Shown here: piece by piece, positions 46,826-54,771 of the stretch
How the letters are laid out: the number at the start of each line of letters is the position of its first letter
Position numbering within the stretch: position 1 is the stretch's first letter
NCBI GenBank assembly: GCA_020056635.1
Contig: JAGVHI010000010.1
Coordinates: forward strand, 1 to 55,108
Source: an archaeon
GTDB lineage: Archaea > Micrarchaeota > Micrarchaeia > Anstonellales > Anstonellaceae
Reading direction: 5' to 3'
Length of the DNA: 55,108 nt
Notes under the pieces: model-generated
What the model saw: only the letters and a program-made list of their open reading frames with translations
The model's database searches: none
Told to the model about the DNA's origin: nothing
Made by a program: the position numbers and the translations under genes

Positions 46826-48949
46826 ATGCGACCATGGTTCACCATTTTTATCTCAGCAGCCTTGCTTTCGGTTTTTTTTGCGGCTTTCAACCCGCATGAC
46901 TACCTATACCCCGGGGAGGAGAACTCCTCGATCGAGGTGAAAAACATCTCCGCCAACGGGGCGTTCTACTCGCTTGTGACAATAGGCGGGCAAGAGGCAT
47001 TTTTGCTCCTGGATGGAAAGCCGGTCAATGATACTGGGCAGGTCCAATCGGTTTTGCGCGCCAGCCTCCATTCCGAGGTAAGCTTCGATGATAAAAAAAC
47101 AGCGATTACCGAGGGGATACTGAAATTCAACGCTTCGAGGAACAAGAAGATCCATCCGTATTCAAGGTACGGGGTAGAAGACCAATGCAAGCTTGAAAAT
47201 GTGCAAAACCCATGCAGCACGCTTAGTGAATGCATCGGCACCGCAACCATGGTCTGCCAAATCGACCCTACGGTGAGCTGCGATGCAGGCCTTCTCGGCA
47301 GGGCCATATACGAGTTCTACCCGCCTTCAGTACAGCTTAGCAAGGATGTTTCCGGGGCGCTTGCCGAAGCAAATTCAATGACTCTCGACAATGCGGTGGG
47401 CAAGCTGGATGCAGTTAAGCAAAAGCTGCCATTAATAAAATCGAATGCTGAAAAGATGTCCCACTCAATAATCCGCTATCCGGCCGTAAGCGTCGGCGGA
47501 ACGCTCTGGCTGGCTTCAGACCCATGCAACTCGAACACATATGTAAACAGCCACAGGGACGAGTGCGGCAACATTATAGGCAGATGCTACCCAATCCCTT
47601 TTGATTTTTCAAGCCTCGCCTCTGCAGAGAATGCGGCGAACACCCTCTCTTCGAGCCTCGCCGAAACCGAAAGCACTACCGTAGTTTCGCAGCAGATAAC
47701 CACTGCCACCAATGACCGGATAGATTTCAAGGTGCACAGCGCAATCATAGCGCAGTACAATGCAAAGCTTTCTGCAGTAAATGACAAATACCCTCAGATA
47801 TTCGCGCAGGTGGAAAAGCTCCGCCCCATTCTTGCAGACGACGCATTCAAATCGGCGGTCTTTAAGCTTGATTCAAAGCGCGAGGCAATCGAGCTTGGGA
47901 TATCCTCAAAGCAGTATGTGGGGCTGGATGCTAAAATAGCAGAGTATGGGAAGCTTGCGCTTGAGGCAAACGCCTCAATGCAGAACGCGACCGAAATTTA
48001 TTATGCAGCGCTCAAGGCGCAGGATGCATCATCTGATTCTCTGATCGAGGCGGAATGGGCAATCAACGCAAAGGACTCCGGCGCCTCATCCGAATTCGGC
48101 AAGCTAAAGGCAAAGCAGGTTTCCCTTGATTCATCTTTCAAGCCCCCGCTCAAAAGCGTGCAGTACGTGGGCCTCAAGGCTGATTACAATTCGCTTGCAA
48201 AGGACGCAAAATCATTCACAGGGAACCGCGCCCGGAACATCCTATTCTCGATTTCAGGGAGCGCGGGGAAGGCAGGCGCGGACAGCCTGCTTGCCCTTGC
48301 ATCCACGGTAAAGCCCCTTGACTACAAGGACAGGATGAAGCTTGCGCCATCGATGCCCCTGTGGCTGCTTGTGCTCACTGGGCTCTCAATCGTATCGCTT
48401 GCGCTTGCGGCATTCGCAGGCGCACTCGTCGTGTTCCGCGGCGTGTTCCGCCAGAGGCTCATGATGATCGTGTGGGTGGCCGCGCTAATTGCATTCTTCG
48501 CAGTGGTCGGCGCAGGCTCGGCCGGCGCATATGTGATGCTCAACCAAACCTCTCCCGGCTCAACGCTCGCTGAGTTCATGTCTGAGGTGAATTCCCAAGG
48601 GGCTGCATACGTCCTTGTCGATACCGCCGGCGCAACCGACGCGGCAGTGGCCTCTATGGATTCCTGCGCCTCAAAGATCGCAAAATCGCTTCGCGAGGAC
48701 GGGATAAAGGTTTCCACATATAAGGTGGCTGGCAGCAAGTGCTTTGCCGAGGGCAAACCTACTTCCAAGGACGCAGATGCGTGCCTTAACTCCATGTCGG
48801 CGTCGGGCGAGCCGATATTCCACCTGAAATACTCTGCAACGCCCAAAAACCCGCTTTTCACCCTCCTGGTTTCAAAGGAGGCCGCAACATCGGGCGACGC
48901 CGCGTACATGGACAAATGCATTATACAGGATGCGATTACGAACAAGTGA
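46826..48949 (+). CDS. Large membrane/cell-surface protein with coiled-coil-like ectodomain, 707 aa
   Basis: A 707-residue protein. A signal-anchor helix (about 5-22) is followed by a roughly 480-residue domain predicted outside the cell. This has a cysteine cluster at about 110-155 (DQCKLENVQNPCSTLSECIG, further Cys) and long alanine/lysine/glutamate helices at about 190-460. Two membrane helices (about 509-535 and 543-565) and a 140-residue C-terminal domain with four cysteines follow. ATG 46826 has a TATA-like box at leaderless distance (46794-46804). The gene follows the S-layer gene and is followed by a second short membrane protein, suggesting a cell-envelope role. No family is recognised. 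Confidence 0.7.
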   Translation: MRPWFTIFISAALLSVFFAAFNPHDYLYPGEENSSIEVKNISANGAFYSLVTIGGQEAFLLLDGKPVNDTGQVQSVLRASLHSEVSFDDKKTAITEGILKFNASRNKKIHPYSRYGVEDQCKLENVQNPCSTLSECIGTATMVCQIDPTVSCDAGLLGRAIYEFYPPSVQLSKDVSGALAEANSMTLDNAVGKLDAVKQKLPLIKSNAEKMSHSIIRYPAVSVGGTLWLASDPCNSNTYVNSHRDECGNIIGRCYPIPFDFSSLASAENAANTLSSSLAETESTTVVSQQITTATNDRIDFKVHSAIIAQYNAKLSAVNDKYPQIFAQVEKLRPILADDAFKSAVFKLDSKREAIELGISSKQYVGLDAKIAEYGKLALEANASMQNATEIYYAALKAQDASSDSLIEAEWAINAKDSGASSEFGKLKAKQVSLDSSFKPPLKSVQYVGLKADYNSLAKDAKSFTGNRARNILFSISGSAGKAGADSLLALASTVKPLDYKDRMKLAPSMPLWLLVLTGLSIVSLALAAFAGALVVFRGVFRQRLMMIVWVAALIAFFAVVGAGSAGAYVMLNQTSPGSTLAEFMSEVNSQGAAYVLVDTAGATDAAVASMDSCASKIAKSLREDGIKVSTYKVAGSKCFAEGKPTSKDADACLNSMSASGEPIFHLKYSATPKNPLFTLLVSKEAATSGDAAYMDKCIIQDAITNK

Positions 48950-48958
48950 GTGGGTTGC

Positions 48959-49429
48959 ATGGCTCTGCCGCAAAAATACCAGTGCGCGATAATCGTGCTC
49001 ATGCTGGTTCTTGGGCTGGTGCTAGTAGTCCCGATAATCCAGGCGGAGGCTCCGACAGTCCCGTTCTCTATTTTCATGACCAATATGATGAAAAACGACA
49101 AGGGGATTGCAATAGTGATGGACATACGGGGCGCTGACGCGGAAGCGGCGCGCAAGATAATGCAGTGCGGAACCAACCTGGCCGGTAGCCAGCTTTTCGT
49201 GGGCAAGGAAAGGTCACACTATGCATGCGACAATTCGGGCTGCCTTACTGCAGAGATGGGCTCATCAAAGCAGCGCACGGTCCCGTACGCAGACCTTGAG
49301 AACGAGATTGCAGGCAAAACCGTATTCTATGTCAAGGAGGGCAAGCCGGACAACAGGTTCACTACAATCCGCTCGACTATTACCCTTGATGAGACTTTCA
49401 ACGGGAATTGCCAGATCACAGTGAAATAA
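48959..49429 (+). CDS. Small secreted/membrane-anchored protein, 156 aa
   Basis: An N-terminal hydrophobic helix (about residues 11-30: AIIVLMLVLGLVLVVPII) followed by a QAEAP-like segment makes either a signal peptide or an anchor. The mature part of about 125 residues has four cysteines (IMQCG, YACDNSGC, GNCQ) and resembles the C-terminal domain of the preceding 707-residue protein in its spacing of cysteines and an A-D-A-x-x-x-M/C-type helix. ATG 48959 lies 9 nt after the previous stop; an in-frame GTG at 48950 would add three residues. Cotranscribed with the preceding gene. Function unknown. Confidence 0.65.
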   Translation: MALPQKYQCAIIVLMLVLGLVLVVPIIQAEAPTVPFSIFMTNMMKNDKGIAIVMDIRGADAEAARKIMQCGTNLAGSQLFVGKERSHYACDNSGCLTAEMGSSKQRTVPYADLENEIAGKTVFYVKEGKPDNRFTTIRSTITLDETFNGNCQITVK

Positions 49430-49459
49430 TCTACCCTTTTTTAGGTAGCTAATTATTAA

Positions 49460-49954
<495 letters not shown>

Positions 49955-49975
49955 TATGCATGCATTGGAAATAGT

Positions 49976-50467
49976 ATGGCAAATCTTGCGGGCGGTATCA
50001 TGGGCAAAAATGCTGGATTTCAAAACGCATCTGTTTCCAGCGAAGGAATCAGGCTTGCGATAGTAGTTTGCGAGTGGAATCCCCAAATCACGAAGAGGAT
50101 GGAAGAGGCGGCGAAAAAAGAGGCGGAGAAAGCAGGATGCAAAATTTCCATCTCCCGCGTTCCTGGATGCTACGATTCAGCTTTTGCCGCAAACCAGCTG
50201 CTCATGCGCGAGGATGTTGATGCGGCAGTGGTGCTTGGCGCGGTGATTAAAGGCGAAACGAGGCACGATGAGGCGATTTACAATGCAACCGCACTCACAC
50301 TTCAATCAATCTCTCTTGCCCGCCGAAAGCCAATCGGGCTTGGGATAATAGGGCCTGGCGCAACGCAAAAAATCGCAAGCAAGAGGGCGCAAGATTATGC
50401 AAAGAGGGCGGTTTGGGCTGCAATCGCGCTGCATCAGCGGTACCGCAAGAACGCGCCAAGCCCGTAA
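49976..50467 (+). CDS. ribH: 6,7-dimethyl-8-ribityllumazine synthase
   Basis: A 163-residue lumazine synthase. It condenses the pyrimidine and dihydroxybutanone phosphate precursors and assembles into pentamers or capsids in other organisms. Motifs: IAIVVCEWNPQITK-like start (here RLAIVVCEWNPQIT), RVPGCYDSAFAANQLL, VVLGAVIKGETRHDE (containing the catalytic His) and IGLGIIGPGATQKIASKRA. The first 20 residues before RLAIVV are an extension, and an internal ATG (MGKNAG) is an alternative start. The last 34 nt overlap the convergent aRF1 gene. Confidence 0.93.
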   Translation: MANLAGGIMGKNAGFQNASVSSEGIRLAIVVCEWNPQITKRMEEAAKKEAEKAGCKISISRVPGCYDSAFAANQLLMREDVDAAVVLGAVIKGETRHDEAIYNATALTLQSISLARRKPIGLGIIGPGATQKIASKRAQDYAKRAVWAAIALHQRYRKNAPSP

Positions 50468-51657
50468 AACGACTGCAGGAATTGCGCCCCTTCGGGCGTA
50501 TCATTTGATATTACCCGCAGCGGGACGCCAGTTTGCTCCGCAAGCTCGATTATCTCATCAATCAATGGCTTCTCCTCAACAATTTTCACAGTCCCCCCAA
50601 TGGACTTTATCTTTTCCTCAACCGCTCCAGCATCGCCCTTCACTGTAATCCAGTTCTCTTCTCCAGTTGTGGTGTCCCTAAGATTCACCCGCTTTTGCGT
50701 AAGCCCCTCGGACACGAGCGCAAGCTCTGCCTGCTTGGACCGTATGGCCGCCCGCACCTCGTTTTCCCCGTACGCAGCCAGCCCACCTGACACGACGGCC
50801 CTTATGAACTTGTCCACGACCTGCTTCTCCACAATCGCATCCTGCTGGGCAATTATGTCATTGGACTTGGACATCACTTCCCGGATCCCGTACTCATCCG
50901 TATACCCCGTATCCACAACCCCGAGTATCTTGATTTGGTAATTGAACGGCGACATCTTCACGAAATTTTCCTTTGTAGGCCCCGGCCCCCCTACAATCAC
51001 TCCTTTCACGGTATTCACGAAATGCATATCCATCGCTTCGCCTATGCGCTTATAGTAAAGCTCAATTGATTCCTCAATCAGCCGCTCGTACCTGCGCGCA
51101 GACTGCCCTCCCTTCCTGATTTTTGCGTGCGCTGTGGAATTCATCCTCTTTAGCACCTGCACCTGCGTTCCCCGCAGCATCGCAAGTGTGCATTCCCTCC
51201 CGTCGAGCACGACTAGCCCGTAGCTTTCCTTCACCTCCAGCATGGACTGGAGCGGCTCAAGGAAGAAATGGGAATCGCACCTGTAGATGCTCACATGTAT
51301 GGGCTCCGGGGGCTCGATCGCGAATATCTCAATGTCGGTTTTTGCGGGGTTGTCAGAAATATTCCCGCAAAATATTGCAAGCCCGCTCTTGGGCGCCAAA
51401 TTCCCATAAATCTTGAGGTGCTGCACAATCCGCTCAAGCGCATCAACCACATTCTTTCTCGTGCTTTTGCTCTTGATGTTGGATGCCTGGCCTGCCTCCC
51501 CCTTGAGCTTCGTGCTCGTTTCGTGGACAGGCGCTTCTGAGGGTATGTAAACCGAAATGAGCTCGGTTCCGCTGCCCCGCATGGACCGCAGGCGCGCAAG
51601 CTGCTTTTTCAGTCCGTAAAGCCTCTTGCTCCTCTGCTCATCGCTGCCCTTTTCCAT
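50434..51657 (-). CDS. prf1: Peptide chain release factor aRF1
   Basis: A 407-residue archaeal class I release factor that reads all three stop codons and triggers peptide release. Domain 1 has NIKS at residues 60-63 (stop-codon recognition), with S-I/Y-I-P near the start (ISVYIPS). The catalytic GGQ is at 183-185 in RKGGQSARRY. The C-terminal domain, which binds ABCE1-type partners, spans about 275-407. The ATG has a TATA-like box (TTATATTCGG read on the plus strand, 51681-51690) about 27 nt away, so the mRNA is leaderless. It overlaps ribH tail to tail. Confidence 0.95.
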   Translation of the reverse strand: MEKGSDEQRSKRLYGLKKQLARLRSMRGSGTELISVYIPSEAPVHETSTKLKGEAGQASNIKSKSTRKNVVDALERIVQHLKIYGNLAPKSGLAIFCGNISDNPAKTDIEIFAIEPPEPIHVSIYRCDSHFFLEPLQSMLEVKESYGLVVLDGRECTLAMLRGTQVQVLKRMNSTAHAKIRKGGQSARRYERLIEESIELYYKRIGEAMDMHFVNTVKGVIVGGPGPTKENFVKMSPFNYQIKILGVVDTGYTDEYGIREVMSKSNDIIAQQDAIVEKQVVDKFIRAVVSGGLAAYGENEVRAAIRSKQAELALVSEGLTQKRVNLRDTTTGEENWITVKGDAGAVEEKIKSIGGTVKIVEEKPLIDEIIELAEQTGVPLRVISNDTPEGAQFLQSFYGLGAFLRYR

Positions 51658-51680
51658 GAGATAATTTCCGCTCCAAAAGC

Positions 51681-51690
51681 TTATATTCGG
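51681..51690 (-). promoter_or_regulatory. TATA box of prf1
   Basis: On this strand the box reads CCGAATATAA and is centred about 27 nt before the ATG at 51657. No separate ribosome binding site is needed for a leaderless mRNA. Confidence 0.5.
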
Positions 51691-51787
51691 GAACGATTGG
51701 AAATTTGCAAATCCTTATATACCCCGATTGTTGCAATTAAACCACTTATTTCGAGGTGCGAAAGCTGCCGAGGCTAACATTTAAATA

Positions 51788-51797
51788 GTTATAAAGC
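51788..51797 (+). promoter_or_regulatory. TATA box of the 51819 gene
   Basis: GTTATAAAGC is centred 27 nt before the ATG at 51819. A second TATA-like stretch (ATTTAAATAG) lies just upstream. Confidence 0.5.
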
Positions 51798-51818
51798 ATA
51801 AAATTTAGTGGGATTACA

Positions 51819-53483
51819 ATGAAACGTTTCCTCGTAGCATTAATGCTCCTGTTGCCTATCGCACTAGGGGCAACCGCATATGGACAGAACACCCTTAAGG
51901 TGGCTTCGAACCTCAATGTGGAGGAGCACCAGCGCCTGTCGCTTACGACCGGCGGCGCAATCACCACCTATGTTTCTTACCTCACAATAGAGCTTGAGAA
52001 TACTGCATCCACTCCGGCTCTCAACGTTACTGTTTTGCAGGACCTCTCCAGTGTGGAGGGCATACTGAACTATTCGCCATCTGCATACCTTTCAGCCCCA
52101 CGCACCCCGGTTTGGAATCTGGGCACAATGGCTCCCGGGAAAAAAATTGTGGTTTCCGCAACGCTCTCAGGCAAGCGCACCCAGTCTCTTCTTTTTGCGC
52201 TTTCGCAGCCGGAAGTGAAATTTGGGGTTCCGGCAATCAAGCTTACTGCGCCCCTTGAGGTAGAGCTTGGCGGCAAATACCCTATAACCGCAACCTATGG
52301 CGGAAAGCCGCTCCTTGAGGTGGAAATAGAGGTCACTTCCCCCGAGGGCACCAAGAGCATCCTGGTGACCGACGAATCAGGGGAAGCTGAATTCTCTGCA
52401 ACCTCCAGCGGCTATTACACTTACCTGGTGCGCGGCTACCCGCAAGAAAAGTACATCTCCACAAAGGCAAGCGAGCCAAAGCCCAAAGAGCCAGTCCCCT
52501 CCACCGCGGCTGCGGCAGTGGACTCGGGTGGCTTGCCGATAAAGCTTGAGAACGTTCTTCCTCTCATACTCGGCCTCATTGTGGTTGCGGCAGTCATTTT
52601 CGTACTGATGTCATACCTCTCCGGAAGGCGCGAAGAGGAACAGCCTCCAGTGCAATCTGATTCGCCTTATTACTCCTACTCATACGCACAGCAGCCATCG
52701 CAGGAGGGGCAGCAGCCTGCAAAGCAGGTGGACGCGCAGGCAACGCGCGATTTACTGGCATCAAGAAGAGCGGATCAGGAGCAGCCGGCAGCTTTGGAGG
52801 GTGAGAAAAAGCAGGCTGAAGATGAGGAAACTCAGTCACAATTCAATGAAATGGGCGAGCAGACATCGGTTTATTCTGATGAAGTGGCGGACGAGGGAAA
52901 AGATGCATCCGAAGGCGGCAAGCAAGCGGCGCTTGAAGGGGGCGAATACACCCGGGCATTCCCTGATTCGGAGGAATCCGAGCTTGAGTCCGCTATAGAC
53001 GAGGAGCTCTCCAAATCCGAAGAGGAGGGCGAAGCGCCAGAACCCAAATCAGCAGAGGCAGAGGAAAAGCCGGAAGAGGAATCGAACTGGGAAGAAGAGC
53101 AATCTTCAATCCAGCGCCAGCTTGAGCTCATACGCGCAAAGCTTGCAAAGTCCCGCCAGATTGACAAAGCTGAAAAAGAGCTTGAGGAGGCTGCAACCTC
53201 CCTGCCTGATGAGGAAGAGGAGCCTGCCACATCCGGAAAATTTGCGGTCGAGGAGGAAGAGGAGGCGGGCAAAGGGGACACGCCGATCGAGGAGGCTGAG
53301 CTTGAGGCGCAGGAAGAATCGGAATCGCCAGAGGAAAAGGAAGCCCCCAAGCCGTCGAGGGTTTCGCGCCCGCTTGCGCGCTACACCTCAACGAAATTGT
53401 CTGCATCGAAAGGGAGGCAGCCTGAAAAAACCGTTAGAAAAGCCCCTGACAGGCTTAAGGCAGCTGGAAAGAAGCGCCGTTAA
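51819..53483 (+). CDS. Secreted/membrane protein with long acidic cytoplasmic tail, 554 aa
   Basis: A signal peptide (about residues 1-22: MKRFLVALMLLLPIALGATA) leads into an extracellular beta-rich domain (about 25-230) reminiscent of a Big/PKD-like or DUF11-type fold (LTIELENTASTPALNVTVLQ). One membrane helix (about 244-266) follows, then about 290 residues on the cytoplasmic side. This part is rich in Glu, Ala, Ser, Gln and Lys with low complexity, and it contains a short helical, basic segment (QRQLELIRAKLAKSRQIDKA, about 430-449). It ends in a basic tail. The gene is alone, divergent from prf1. Its function is unknown; the tail may bind cytoplasmic partners. Confidence 0.7.
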   Translation: MKRFLVALMLLLPIALGATAYGQNTLKVASNLNVEEHQRLSLTTGGAITTYVSYLTIELENTASTPALNVTVLQDLSSVEGILNYSPSAYLSAPRTPVWNLGTMAPGKKIVVSATLSGKRTQSLLFALSQPEVKFGVPAIKLTAPLEVELGGKYPITATYGGKPLLEVEIEVTSPEGTKSILVTDESGEAEFSATSSGYYTYLVRGYPQEKYISTKASEPKPKEPVPSTAAAAVDSGGLPIKLENVLPLILGLIVVAAVIFVLMSYLSGRREEEQPPVQSDSPYYSYSYAQQPSQEGQQPAKQVDAQATRDLLASRRADQEQPAALEGEKKQAEDEETQSQFNEMGEQTSVYSDEVADEGKDASEGGKQAALEGGEYTRAFPDSEESELESAIDEELSKSEEEGEAPEPKSAEAEEKPEEESNWEEEQSSIQRQLELIRAKLAKSRQIDKAEKELEEAATSLPDEEEEPATSGKFAVEEEEEAGKGDTPIEEAELEAQEESESPEEKEAPKPSRVSRPLARYTSTKLSASKGRQPEKTVRKAPDRLKAAGKKRR

Positions 53484-53506
53484 CCCTAATTTACCGGCTT
53501 CAACAA

Positions 53507-53520
53507 GCAATATATAATCC
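53507..53520 (+). promoter_or_regulatory. TATA box of the tRNA-Arg half copy
   Basis: GCAATATATAATCC is centred about 29 nt before base 1 of the half copy at 53543. The promoter is therefore intact although the tRNA copy is incomplete. Confidence 0.55.
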
Positions 53521-53542
53521 CCCAACCCCTAATTTATTTACA

Positions 53543-53622
53543 GCCCTCGTAGTCTAACCTGGATAGGACGCGACCCTGCGAATGTCAGCCCAAGGGGGTG
53601 TTCCACCCCCCTTAGTCCGACA
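53543..53622 (+). pseudogene. 5' half copy of tRNA-Arg(GCG) followed by a hairpin
   Basis: The first 40 nt copy positions 1-38 of the tRNA at 53680 almost exactly (acceptor GCCCTCG, D-arm GTCTAACCTGGATAGGAC, loop CTGCGAA). Then the 3' half is missing: instead come AAGGGGGTG/CACCCCCTT with loop TTC and one bulged C (about 53592-53613), flanked by TGTC (53583-53586) and GACA (53619-53622). The acceptor strand GCCCTCG would pair perfectly with the 3' acceptor strand CGAGGGC of the complete tRNA, and its bases 8-9 (TA) are canonical. It is most simply a truncated pseudogene, but a trans-spliced half gene cannot be excluded. Confidence 0.7.
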
Positions 53623-53645
53623 CCGCCCAAACCCCCCGCGGCAAT

Positions 53646-53657
53646 GAATATATACTC
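53646..53657 (+). promoter_or_regulatory. TATA box of tRNA-Arg(GCG)
   Basis: GAATATATACTC is centred about 28 nt before base 1 of the tRNA at 53680. Confidence 0.55.
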
Positions 53658-53679
53658 TGGCTCCTAAACATTTTCACAA

Positions 53680-53753
53680 GCCCACGTCGTCTAACCTGGA
53701 TAGGACGCGACCCTGCGAAGGTCGAAATCCGAGTTCAAATCTTGGCGAGGGCG
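53680..53753 (+). tRNA. tRNA-Arg (anticodon GCG)
   Basis: A complete 74-nt cloverleaf. Acceptor GCCCACG/CGAGGGC pairs except for one A5-A68 mismatch. The D-arm has GTCT/GGAC with G18-G19. The anticodon stem CGACC/GGTCG encloses loop CTGCGAA, so the anticodon is GCG (reads CGC/CGU). The T-arm CCGAG/CTTGG encloses TTCAAAT, with one G-T wobble. The discriminator base is G, and CCA is not encoded. Base 9 is C, which is unusual. The mismatch and C9 suggest this 5' half has changed, whereas the half copy upstream keeps the consensus bases. Confidence 0.85.
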
Positions 53754-53762
53754 TTCCCATAT

Positions 53763-53914
53763 CCCCTTTTCTTTGGGAAAGAAAAGGGGCTTCACCGGAA
53801 GCGCCTCGCGAAAAAACGACTCGGCGATTCCGGTGGGGTTTCACCCCCAAAAGAAAGGATTTGCGGGTTTCAACACTTTCGGGAACGACGGAAAAAATTA
53901 TCGTTCCCGAAACC
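53763..53914 (+). repeat. Cluster of four hairpins between tRNA-Arg and the TIM-barrel gene
   Basis: CCCCTTTTCTTT/AAAGAAAAGGGG (53763-53774 / 53778-53789) is a perfect 12-bp stem. CACCGGAAGCGCC/GGCGATTCCGGTG (53793-53805 / 53823-53835) has one G-A mismatch. GGGGT/ACCCC (53835-53839 / 53843-53847) is short. TTTCGGGAACGA/TCGTTCCCGAAA (53877-53888 / 53901-53912) is a perfect 12-bp stem. The ribosome binding site of the next gene follows directly. They could be a terminator/processing region, a structured leader, or a palindromic repeat cluster. Confidence 0.85.
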
Positions 53915-53935
53915 AAAAGAAAAGAGGATGAACAT

Positions 53936-54769
53936 ATGCTCGTAGGAATGATGAACGACCCGAACCGGGAGTTGCTATCAGAGATTGAGTTTGCAGGAGA
54001 GCACTCATTTGAATTCTTCGAGCTCACTATAGAATATCCTGGTGCGATGCCGGATTCCATTTTGCAAAACAGGAAGAAAATTTCCGACATTCTCTCATCA
54101 TACAACCTTCCTGTGCTCGGGCACATGGCATGGTATTTCTCAATCGCGCACCCCTACCCCTCAATCCAGAAGGCAATAATCGGGGAAATAAATTCCGCAA
54201 TCGACGCCGCAGTCCCGCTCAAAATTAAGCAGCTCACACTTCACCCTGAATTCCTCTCCTCAATCACAAAGGACCGGTCGCTCCTCATATCCCGCTCGAT
54301 CGCAACCCTAAATGAGGTTTCCGATTCTGCCAAATCCCAGAAGTGCGAGTTGTTGTTCGAGAATTTCAACGACACCGCATTGAGCGAAGACGAGTTTGCC
54401 AGGATTCTTGACGGGACCAAGCTCAACTGCACTTTTGACATTGGGCATGCGAACATGAACGGCAGGAATGGCTCCGGCATATACTCATTTCTCTCGCGCT
54501 TCTCGAAAAAAATCAGGCACGTGCATGCTCACGACAATTTTGGGAAGGAGGATTCCCATTTGCCAATTGGGGCCGGGCAAATCGATTGGGCGAAAGCGAT
54601 TCCTGCGCTCAAATCCTATTACAATGGCACGATAACGCTTGAAGTGCATTCAAAGGACCGCAGCCTGCTTCTACACTCAAAAGAGAAATTGCAGGCTATG
54701 TGGCACGGGAAAAAGCAGGTGGATGCGGACAAGGATTACCTGCAGCCAGAAATGAAAAAACAGCAATAG
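53936..54769 (+). CDS. TIM-barrel protein of the AP endonuclease 2 / sugar isomerase type
   Basis: A 277-residue xylose-isomerase-like TIM-barrel protein. The strand order FFELTIEYPG, LPVLGHMAWYFSIAHP, QLTLHPEFLSS, LLFENFNDTALSEDEFARIL, CTFDIGHANMNG, RHVHAHDNFGKEDSHLPIG and TITLEVHSKD gives His, Glu, Asp and His ligands in the positions used for metal in this superfamily. The substrate is unknown: candidates are a sugar phosphate isomerase, endonuclease IV-like nuclease or hydrolase. ATG 53936 follows AAGAGGATG; the longer frame to 53861 runs through the hairpin cluster. It ends 2 nt before the convergent gatE stop. Confidence 0.8.
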   Translation: MLVGMMNDPNRELLSEIEFAGEHSFEFFELTIEYPGAMPDSILQNRKKISDILSSYNLPVLGHMAWYFSIAHPYPSIQKAIIGEINSAIDAAVPLKIKQLTLHPEFLSSITKDRSLLISRSIATLNEVSDSAKSQKCELLFENFNDTALSEDEFARILDGTKLNCTFDIGHANMNGRNGSGIYSFLSRFSKKIRHVHAHDNFGKEDSHLPIGAGQIDWAKAIPALKSYYNGTITLEVHSKDRSLLLHSKEKLQAMWHGKKQVDADKDYLQPEMKKQQ

Positions 54770-54771
54770 CC

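Noticed and set aside
48322-49206. 294-codon minus-strand frame over the envelope protein pair
   Set aside because: Spans two genes with clear signal or membrane features on the other strand; no promoter or family match.
53543-53640. Second functional tRNA-Arg at the half-copy locus
   Set aside because: The anticodon stem loses two of five pairs and no T-arm or 3' acceptor strand follows, so it cannot fold as a complete cis tRNA.
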